A DNA stretch of 14,576 bases from an uncultured Lachnospiraceae bacterium (GTDB taxonomy: Bacteria > Bacillota > Clostridia > Lachnospirales > Lachnospiraceae): the NCBI GenBank assembly GCA_910584915.1, contig CAJUDM010000030.1, positions 39,124 to 53,699 on the forward strand, given 5' to 3'. Positions 1 through 5,531 of this stretch are shown piece by piece; the stretch's first letter is position 1, and the number at the start of each line of letters is the position of its first letter. A program made the translations under genes and the position numbers. The notes beneath the pieces were generated by a model. The model was not told where the DNA came from, made no database searches, and saw nothing but the letters and a program-made list of their open reading frames with translations.

Positions 1-15
1 CGGGCTTCGCCCTAT

Positions 16-80
16 ATCAATAGAAGAAAAAAGCCCCAGCTACAAGCAAGCTTGCGCTGGGTCTTTCCTCTTCTATTGAT
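16..80 (-). terminator. Hairpin terminator downstream of groEL, with AAGCTTGCTT loop
   Basis: The hairpin lies 16 bases past the groEL stop codon. Outer arms ATCAATAGAAGA (16-27) and TCTTCTATTGAT (69-80) are a perfect 12-bp inverted repeat. Inside them CCCAGC (35-40) pairs with GCTGGG (56-61). Read on the minus strand, the inner stem is followed by GC and six T residues, as in an intrinsic terminator, and the T run itself lies within the outer arms. The loop on the minus strand is GCAAGCTTGCTTGTA, closely matching the loop of the hairpin at 4902-4966. Its role as the groEL terminator is inferred from position and the T run. Confidence 0.75.
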
Positions 81-96
81 GCATGGCTCAGGGTAA

Positions 97-1719
97 TTAC
101 ATCATCCCACCCATTCCGCCTCCGGCGGGCATGGCGGGGGTTTCTTCTTTGATATTTGCCACTGCGGATTCTGTTGTCAGGAAGGTGCTCGCTACGCTGG
201 TCGCGTTCTGCAGAGCGCTCCTTGTCACCTTGGCGGGATCAAGGATGCCGCCTTCTACCATGTCCACGTACTCATCTTTCAGCACATCGTAGCCGTAGCC
301 TGCCTCGGATTCGTATACCTTGTTGATGATCACGGAACCCTCTAAGCCTGCGTTCATCGCGATGTGGTACAGAGGGGACTCCAGAGCTTTCAACACGATC
401 TCAGCGCCTGTCTTCTCATCGCCCACAAGGCTCTCAGCCATAGCCGCAACCTTCTTGGAAGCGTGGATATATGCGGAACCGCCGCCTGCGATAACGCCCT
501 CTTCCACTGCCGCCCTTGTAGCGTTCAGCGCATCTTCCATGCGCAGTTTCGCTTCCTTCATCTCTGTCTCGGTGGCAGCGCCCACACGGATCACAGCTAC
601 ACCGCCGGATAATTTAGCCAGTCTCTCCTGGAGTTTTTCTCTGTCAAAATCAGATGTGGTCTCCTCGATCTGACCCTTGATCTGATTAATCCTCGCGCTG
701 ATGGCATCCTTCTCGCCGCAGCCGTCCACGATAACCGTGTTCTCCTTCTGAACCTTGACGGATTTTGCGCGCCCTAACATATCCATCGTGGCATCCTTCA
801 ATTCCAGTCCCAGCTCGGAGCTGATCACCTGGCCGCCTGTCAGGATCGCGATATCTTCCAGCATAGCTTTTCTTCTGTCGCCGTAGCCCGGAGCCTTGAC
901 AGCCACCACATTGAATGTGCCGCGCAGCTTGTTGACGATCAGCGTGGTCAGCGCTTCGCCCTCCACATCCTCCGCGATGATCAGAAGTTTTGCGCCGGAC
1001 TGCACGATCTGCTCCAGAACAGGAAGGATGTCCTGAATGTTGCTGATCTTCTTGTCTGTGATCAGGATATAGGGATCGTCCAGAACCGCTTCCATCTTAT
1101 CCATGTCGGAGCACATATAAGCGGAGATATAGCCTCTGTCAAACTGCATGCCTTCCACCAGATCCAGCTCTGTCAGCATGGTCTTGGACTCCTCGATGGT
1201 GATAACGCCGTCTCTCGAAACCTTCTCCATCGCCTCCGCAACCATCTCGCCCACTTCCTCATCGCTGGCGGAGATAGCAGCCACTTTCGCGATCTGGTCC
1301 CTGCCGGTCACCTTCGCGCTCATATCCTTGATCGCTTCCACTGCGCACTCAGTCGCCTTCTTCATACCTTTTCTCAGGATCATCGGGTTAGCACCTGCCG
1401 CCAGGTTCTTCATACCCGCGCTGATCATAGCCTGCGCCAGGACGGTCGCTGTCGTGGTGCCGTCGCCAGCCACATCGTTGGTCTTTGTCGCCACTTCTTT
1501 TACAAGCTGAGCGCCCATGTTTTCAAAAGCGTCTTCCAGCTCGATCTCTTTCGCGATGGTCACTCCGTCATTTGTGATGAGGGGAGCGCCGTAAGACTTA
1601 TCCAGGACAACATTGCGCCCCTTCGGTCCCAGTGTCACGCTCACGGTATCTGCCAGTTTATTGACGCCAGCCTCCAAAGACTTTCTCGCGTCTGCTCCGT
1701 ATTTGATTTCCTTTGCCAT
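97..1719 (-). CDS. groEL: Chaperonin GroEL (Hsp60), 60-kDa ATP-dependent folding chamber
   Basis: This is the large chaperonin subunit, which forms double-ring 14-mers in the cytoplasm and folds proteins inside an ATP-driven cage capped by GroES. The 540-aa length is normal for the family. Visible hallmarks are the N-terminal MAKEIKYG start, the nucleotide-binding stretch TLGPKGRNV (about 29-37), the catalytic loop GDGTTT (85-90, with D86 as the ATP-hydrolysis Asp), the hinge/apical GYGDRRK motif, and the C-terminal Gly/Met tail ending GGGMGGMM. The ATG is preceded by GAGGAGG 11 bases upstream. It lies 18 bases downstream of groES, so the two are almost certainly co-transcribed from the CIRCE-controlled promoter at 2100-2128. 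Nothing looks truncated or unusual. Confidence 0.98.
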   Translation of the reverse strand: MAKEIKYGADARKSLEAGVNKLADTVSVTLGPKGRNVVLDKSYGAPLITNDGVTIAKEIELEDAFENMGAQLVKEVATKTNDVAGDGTTTATVLAQAMISAGMKNLAAGANPMILRKGMKKATECAVEAIKDMSAKVTGRDQIAKVAAISASDEEVGEMVAEAMEKVSRDGVITIEESKTMLTELDLVEGMQFDRGYISAYMCSDMDKMEAVLDDPYILITDKKISNIQDILPVLEQIVQSGAKLLIIAEDVEGEALTTLIVNKLRGTFNVVAVKAPGYGDRRKAMLEDIAILTGGQVISSELGLELKDATMDMLGRAKSVKVQKENTVIVDGCGEKDAISARINQIKGQIEETTSDFDREKLQERLAKLSGGVAVIRVGAATETEMKEAKLRMEDALNATRAAVEEGVIAGGGSAYIHASKKVAAMAESLVGDEKTGAEIVLKALESPLYHIAMNAGLEGSVIINKVYESEAGYGYDVLKDEYVDMVEGGILDPAKVTRSALQNATSVASTFLTTESAVANIKEETPAMPAGGGMGGMM

Positions 1720-1737
1720 AATAGTTTACGCCTCCTC

Positions 1738-2010
1738 TTATTTGATCACTGCCAAAATGTCTTCCTGTTTTACGATAATATATTTCTCTTCCTCCAGTTT
1801 TACCTCTGTTCCGGAATATTTGGAATAGATGATCTGGTCGCCCACGGCAACTTCCATCTTCACATCCTCCGTACCCGGGCCTACGGCGATCACTTCCGCC
1901 TGCTGGGGTTTTTCCTTCTCCTGGCCGGGCAGTACGATACCCGATTTTGTTGTCTCTTCTGCTGCCAGCTGCTTTAATACAACTCTGTCACCTAATGGAA
2001 CTAACTTCAT
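1738..2010 (-). CDS. groES: Co-chaperonin GroES (Hsp10)
   Basis: This is the 90-aa lid of the GroEL chamber; seven copies form a dome that binds the GroEL ring in the ATP state. The sequence shows the family core: PLGDRVVLK near the N terminus, the mobile loop EETTKSGIVLPG (about 18-29) whose IVL tripeptide docks to GroEL, the roof-region VIAVGPG, and the C-terminal VKQEDILAVI strand. The length is a little short of the commonest 94-95 aa but complete. The start ATG has an ideal AAGGAGG seven bases upstream. It is the first gene of the groES-groEL operon; its leader carries a perfect CIRCE element, so repression by HrcA and heat induction are expected. Confidence 0.98.
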   Translation of the reverse strand: MKLVPLGDRVVLKQLAAEETTKSGIVLPGQEKEKPQQAEVIAVGPGTEDVKMEVAVGDQIIYSKYSGTEVKLEEEKYIIVKQEDILAVIK

Positions 2011-2060
2011 AGTAAAACCTCCTTAAATGTTCCGCTCTTTTCTGCGGTTATGTCTTCTTG

Positions 2061-2087
2061 TTAGCACTCATTTTAATCGAGTGCTAA
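2061..2087. promoter_or_regulatory. CIRCE operator (HrcA binding site)
   Basis: The sequence is a perfect TTAGCACTC, nine-base spacer, GAGTGCTAA inverted repeat, the textbook CIRCE element bound by the heat-shock repressor HrcA. It sits between the groES promoter and the groES ribosome binding site, within the expected start of the transcript. hrcA itself is not in the window. Confidence 0.97.
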
Positions 2088-2099
2088 GAACTAAAACAT

Positions 2100-2128
2100 A
2101 TATTAGTTTCATCTGCTTTTCTTTGCAA
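2100..2128 (-). promoter_or_regulatory. Sigma-A type promoter of groES-groEL
   Basis: On the minus strand TTGCAA (2123-2128) and TAATAT (2100-2105) are separated by exactly 17 bases. Transcription would start about 2093, just upstream of CIRCE. An almost uninterrupted purine (A-rich) tract on the transcript strand, about 2145-2205, lies further upstream and could act as an UP-like element. Confidence 0.8.
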
Positions 2129-2288
2129 ACCAGAATAACTCTCGATTTCTTTTATTATCTTTTATTTTTTCTTTTTTTCTTCTGTTTTCTTTCATTTTTA
2201 AGAAACATCTGATTTTATAATTATTTTAGAAAGGCAGGATGCATATATTTTACAGAGTTATCTGCTTATCCGTCAGGGAGAATACTAT

Positions 2289-3725
2289 ATGAAAACACTC
2301 TTACCATTATCCCCGTTTTCGCGCAGGATCAGGAACAGCCGCATTTTGAGCGGCGCTCTTCTGCTCACTGCAGCAGGCATGGCAAGCCGTATCATCGGCT
2401 TTTTTTACCGCATCTTTTTATCCCGCACGTTCGGGGCAGAAAATATCGGCATCTATCAGCTGATCAGCCCGGTCATGGCGCTCGCCTACTCCATCGCTGT
2501 GGCGGGCTTTCAGACTGCCATCTCACGCATCACGGCGACCACCTGCGCTGTCGCGCGCTCGGCCGCCCCCTCCTCTGACCGTAAAAGCAGAGTTCCCTCC
2601 ACCGGGACACTCCGCAGCTTTTCAGTACTCGCCGCAGGCATGCTGCTCTCCCTGCTTTTTTCCGCATGTATCTCCTGCTTCGTATATTTTCGTGCGGAGG
2701 AGATTGCCGGCAGCTTTCTGTTAGAAGAGCGCTGCGCGCCTCTTTTAAAGATCCTGGCGCTTTCCTTCCCTGTCTCAGGCATACACAGCTGTGTCAGCGG
2801 ATACTTCTATGGGAAAAAATCCGCTTCCTTCCCCGCCTTCAGCCAGCTTTTTGAACAATTTGTGCGGGTGGGAACCGTACTGTTCTTATGCCGCTCTTTC
2901 CTCGTCGAGCATGCGGGGGGGACGCCCGATATTTCTCTCGCTGTGATCGGTATGGTTGTCGGAGAGATCTTTTCCGCCATCCTCTCTCTTCTATATTTAT
3001 GGCACTGTTTTCAGAAAGAAATCCGCCTGCCTGACTCCCGGAATAAACTTCCTGTAATAGAAAAGGCATTTTCCCTTCCCGCCCTGTTTCCGGAACTTTT
3101 CATGATGGCGGTCCCGCTCTCAGCAGGACGTGTCATCCAGAATTTTTTGCAGAGCATAGAGGCCATCGCCATTCCTGAAAGGCTGCGCATGTTCGGCCTC
3201 GACACGGCTTCTGCACTCAGCGAGTACGGTATTCTGACGGGTATGTCACTTCCGTTCATCCTGTTTCCGACCGCACTCACCGGGTCCATCGCCGTCATGC
3301 TGCTGCCCACAGTCTCCGAGGCGCAGGCACTGCATCAGGAGCGCACCATAGCAAAAGCCGTCCACCGCTGCGTGCGCTGCTGTCTGCTCCTGGGCTTTTT
3401 CTGTCTTGCATTCTTCCTGCTTTTTGGCCCTGTCCTGGGCAGATTTGTATTTCATCAGGAAAAGGCCGGCAGCTATCTGCAGATCCTGGGGTTTATGTGC
3501 CCCTTCCTCTATATGAACTCCACCCTCTCCAGCATCCTGCATGGACTCGGAAAAACCGTACAGTCCTTTTTCTACAGCGTGGCAAGCCTTTTTGTCAGGC
3601 TTGCCTTTGTATTTTTCTGCATCCCGGCATTCGGCATAAAAGGTTATCTCTGGGCACTTCTGGCAAGCCAGCTGATGCTCTCCGCCCTGCAGCTCACTCC
3701 TCTCAGAAAATACCTGAAAATGTGA
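2289..3725 (+). CDS. SpoVB-type polysaccharide/lipid flippase (MOP superfamily)
   Basis: This 478-aa polytopic membrane protein belongs to the oligosaccharide flippase / stage V sporulation protein B group of the MOP exporter superfamily, relatives of MurJ that move lipid-linked sugars across the cytoplasmic membrane. The family signature is the N-terminal stretch GALLLTAAGMASRIIGFFYR followed by FLSRTFGAENIGIYQLISPV and the GFQTAISR helix. Many hydrophobic helices alternate with short charged loops to the end (roughly 12-14 by eye). A typical mid-protein segment, with VPLSAGRVIQNFLQSIEAIA, is also present. The ATG is preceded by AGGGAG eight bases upstream. It is divergent from groES and ahead of the DAHP synthase gene, which has its own promoter. 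The precise substrate cannot be told: spore cortex, capsule or peptidoglycan precursors are all possible, so I give no gene symbol. Confidence 0.85.
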   Translation: MKTLLPLSPFSRRIRNSRILSGALLLTAAGMASRIIGFFYRIFLSRTFGAENIGIYQLISPVMALAYSIAVAGFQTAISRITATTCAVARSAAPSSDRKSRVPSTGTLRSFSVLAAGMLLSLLFSACISCFVYFRAEEIAGSFLLEERCAPLLKILALSFPVSGIHSCVSGYFYGKKSASFPAFSQLFEQFVRVGTVLFLCRSFLVEHAGGTPDISLAVIGMVVGEIFSAILSLLYLWHCFQKEIRLPDSRNKLPVIEKAFSLPALFPELFMMAVPLSAGRVIQNFLQSIEAIAIPERLRMFGLDTASALSEYGILTGMSLPFILFPTALTGSIAVMLLPTVSEAQALHQERTIAKAVHRCVRCCLLLGFFCLAFFLLFGPVLGRFVFHQEKAGSYLQILGFMCPFLYMNSTLSSILHGLGKTVQSFFYSVASLFVRLAFVFFCIPAFGIKGYLWALLASQLMLSALQLTPLRKYLKM

Positions 3726-3734
3726 TATTGCAGA

Positions 3735-3758
3735 CAGTGAAGCCTAAAGGCTGAACTG
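3735..3758 (+). terminator. Weak hairpin after the flippase gene
   Basis: CAGT-GA-AGCC, loop TAAA, GGCT-GA-ACTG form a short stem with an internal GA/GA mismatch pair, starting nine bases after the flippase stop codon. There is no T run behind it, so a terminator role is only a possibility. Confidence 0.35.
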
Positions 3759-3790
3759 TTACCGGACGCCATTTCAGGCCACAATCATTC

Positions 3791-3819
3791 TTGCAACTTT
3801 ATGCACAATCATGTATAAT
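3791..3819 (+). promoter_or_regulatory. Strong promoter of the DAHP synthase gene
   Basis: TTGCAA (3791-3796) and a consensus TATAAT (3814-3819) are spaced by exactly 17 bases. The start would be near 3826, leaving a leader of only about 33 bases. That is too short for a T-box or other large aromatic-amino-acid riboregulator. Confidence 0.85.
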
Positions 3820-3858
3820 ATGTGAGGTTAAAAAATACCCGTACAAAGGAGCAAGACA

Positions 3859-4887
3859 ATGTCATTTGAATTTATAAAATTACTTCCAACCCCCGATGAG
3901 ATCAGAGAGCAATACCCTCTTCCCGCCAGACTGGTCGAGTTGAAACGCATTCGGGATTCCGAGATCCGCGCCGTGATCACCGGTGACAGCGACAAATTTC
4001 TTGTCATCATCGGCCCCTGTTCCGCCGACAACGAAGATTCCGTCTGTGAATATGTGGAGCGCCTCGCGAAGATCAACGATAAAGTGAAGGACAGGCTGAT
4101 CCTGATCCCCAGGATCTACACAAATAAGCCCCGTACCACCGGGGACGGCTATAAAGGCATTATCCATCAGCCGGATCCCAGCAAACGTGAGGACTTTCTG
4201 GCTGGCATCATCGCCATGCGCAAAATGCATATCCGCGCCATCCATGAATCAGGGCTTACCAGCGCAGATGAAATGCTCTATCCCGAAAACTGGGGCTACG
4301 TCTCCGACATCCTCTCCTATGTGGCTATCGGCGCCCGCTCTGTGGAAGACCAGCAGCACCGGCTGACCGTCAGTGGATTCGATGTGCCGGCCGGAATGAA
4401 AAATCCTACCAGCGGCGACTTTGCGATCATGTTAAACTCAGTTTACGCGGCACAGCAGCCCCACTCCTTTATCTACAGAGGCTGGGAGGTGAAGACAAAC
4501 GGCAACGAACTCGCCCATACGGTTCTCCGGGGCTCTGTCAACAAATACGGCAGAAGCCTGCCCAACTACCACTACGAGGATCTGAACAACCTGATGGAAT
4601 TGTACAGTGAGCGCGATCTGCTGAATCCTGCCTGCATCATCGATTCCAACCACAATAATTCCAATAAACAGTACAGACAGCAGATCCGCATCGTCAAGGA
4701 AGTTCTGCACAGTAGAAAGCTGAACCCCGATATCCACAGGCTCGTAAAGGGTGTTATGGTGGAAAGCTACCTGGAGGAGGGATGCCAGAAGATCGGAGGC
4801 GGCATCTACGGAAAATCCATCACAGATCCCTGTCTCGGCTGGGAGGATACCGAACGGCTGATCTACGATATCGCGGAGTATGAGTAA
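3859..4887 (+). CDS. 3-deoxy-7-phosphoheptulonate (DAHP) synthase, class I AroF/AroG/AroH type
   Basis: It catalyses the first step of the shikimate pathway, condensing phosphoenolpyruvate and erythrose 4-phosphate to DAHP in the cytoplasm. The 342-aa length fits the class I alpha (AroG-like) family. The four expected metal ligands can be placed: C54 in GPCS, H265 in the SNHNN loop, E302 in MVESYLEEG and D323 in SITDPCLGW. Substrate-binding signatures are KPRTT (90-94), AIGARSVEDQQHR (156-168) and KNPTSGD (181-187), with LRGSVNKYGRSLPNYHYE (223-240) further on. The metal-loop reads DSNHNNSNK rather than the common DCSHANSKK, a conservative local variation. AAAGGAG lies seven bases before the ATG, and a consensus promoter lies upstream, so it is probably monocistronic. 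The aroF/aroG/aroH paralogue assignment and its feedback amino acid cannot be read from sequence alone. Confidence 0.95.
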   Translation: MSFEFIKLLPTPDEIREQYPLPARLVELKRIRDSEIRAVITGDSDKFLVIIGPCSADNEDSVCEYVERLAKINDKVKDRLILIPRIYTNKPRTTGDGYKGIIHQPDPSKREDFLAGIIAMRKMHIRAIHESGLTSADEMLYPENWGYVSDILSYVAIGARSVEDQQHRLTVSGFDVPAGMKNPTSGDFAIMLNSVYAAQQPHSFIYRGWEVKTNGNELAHTVLRGSVNKYGRSLPNYHYEDLNNLMELYSERDLLNPACIIDSNHNNSNKQYRQQIRIVKEVLHSRKLNPDIHRLVKGVMVESYLEEGCQKIGGGIYGKSITDPCLGWEDTERLIYDIAEYE

Positions 4888-4901
4888 CAGTTCAGGTATG
4901 C

Positions 4902-4966
4902 AGAAATAATGATGCAGGTTGTCCGTGGAAGCTTGCTTACAAAGGACAATTTGTATCATTATTTCT
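4902..4966 (+). terminator. Large 3' hairpin of the DAHP synthase gene, with AAGCTTGCTT loop
   Basis: A perfect 12-bp outer inverted repeat (AGAAATAATGAT at 4902-4913, ATCATTATTTCT at 4955-4966) encloses an inner 6-bp stem (TTGTCC 4919-4924, GGACAA 4944-4949). The loop contains AAGCTTGCTT (4929-4938). It starts 14 bases after the stop codon. There is no strong T run, so it may be a processing or stability element rather than a simple terminator. Size, two-stem plan and loop match the hairpin after groEL. Confidence 0.6.
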
Positions 4967-4981
4967 ATAGAGCGAACGCCC

Positions 4982-5047
4982 GTCATGAAATAAGTCACCG
5001 GCCAATTCATGACATTGCCTGAAAAAGTGTACATTCTGGTGACTTAT
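4982..5047. repeat. Two interleaved inverted repeats in the intergenic region before blaI
   Basis: GTCATGAA (4982-4989) pairs with TTCATGAC (5006-5013), and ATAAGTCACC (4990-4999) pairs with GGTGACTTAT (5038-5047). Both are perfect. The arms interleave, so in RNA the two stems are alternatives or would need a strained pseudoknot with no connecting loop. No gene was found between 4888 and 5169. Confidence 0.5.
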
Positions 5048-5100
5048 GAATGGCATGGCTGTGCTGTTACGAGTATCAGTAAAAATTTTAGTTTTGCCTG

Positions 5101-5129
5101 TTGACCTCCTTACTCTAATGTGTTAGACT
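5101..5129 (+). promoter_or_regulatory. Probable promoter of the blaI-blaR1-like operon
   Basis: TTGACC (5101-5106) and TAGACT (5124-5129) are separated by 17 bases. The first operator dyad (5110-5127) covers the spacer and the start of the -10 box, so bound repressor would block RNA polymerase directly. Confidence 0.65.
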
Positions 5130-5163
5130 TATTCTATTCTCTAACGCATTAGAGTAAGGAGGT
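5104..5163. promoter_or_regulatory. Double BlaI-type operator in a 60-bp palindrome
   Basis: An 18-base arm at 5110-5127 is repeated inverted at 5140-5157 with one mismatch. Pairing continues outward through ACCTCC/GGAGGT, so the complete palindrome spans 5104-5163 and includes the ribosome binding site GGAGG (5158-5162). Each arm contains its own smaller CTAA-N4-TTAG dyad (5115-5126 and 5141-5152), centres 26 bp apart. Paired dyads of this kind are the usual targets of BlaI/MecI/CopY repressors, here immediately before the repressor's own gene. Confidence 0.8.
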
Positions 5164-5169
5164 ATTTTT

Positions 5170-5526
5170 ATGGAAACGCCAAAAATCTTTGAAAGTGAAT
5201 ACCGGTTCTGCCTGATACTCTGGGAGCATGAACCCGTCAAAAGCAAAGAACTTGTAAAACTCTGTAAAGAACAGCTCGGCTGGAAATCCACCACCACCTA
5301 CACCGTGATAAAGCGTCTCTCCGACCGCGGCATCCTCAAAAATGAAAATACGATCGTCACATCCCTGATCTCCAAGGACAGAATACAGGAGGCCGAGATG
5401 GAGGAACTGATCGAAAAGAAATTCGAGGGCTCCCTGCCCGCCTTTATCGCCGCTTTCGGACGACACAAAAAACTGTCCGACGAAAAGATGGAAGAACTTA
5501 AAAAGCTGATAGAAAGCGAGGTGTAA
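5170..5526 (+). CDS. BlaI/MecI/CopY-family transcriptional repressor
   Basis: This 118-aa DNA-binding protein has the penicillinase-repressor fold. The N-terminal winged helix (about 1-72) includes the family pattern SEYRFCLILWEHEPVKSKEL and the recognition region GWKSTTTYTVIKRLSDRGIL (37-56). A helical C-terminal dimerisation part (about 73-118) follows, with FEGSLPAFIAAF. Members bind paired dyads as dimers and are inactivated when cleaved by a cognate M56 membrane protease. The Asn-Phe bond cleaved in staphylococcal BlaI/MecI is not present at the equivalent region, so the cleavage site, if any, differs. The ATG lies seven bases after GGAGG, which is part of the operator palindrome; autorepression is strongly suggested. 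The gene is followed after five bases by its putative antirepressor. Confidence 0.92.
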   Translation: METPKIFESEYRFCLILWEHEPVKSKELVKLCKEQLGWKSTTTYTVIKRLSDRGILKNENTIVTSLISKDRIQEAEMEELIEKKFEGSLPAFIAAFGRHKKLSDEKMEELKKLIESEV

Positions 5527-5531
5527 ACGTT

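Noticed and set aside
3820..3858. A T-box or other riboswitch controlling the DAHP synthase gene.
   Set aside because: The predicted leader is only about 33 bases, too short for such elements, and no terminator/antiterminator pair is visible.
3859..5034. Open frames of 121 and 198 codons on the minus strand opposite the DAHP synthase gene.
   Set aside because: They are antisense to a clearly conserved enzyme, have no good ribosome binding site and resemble no family.
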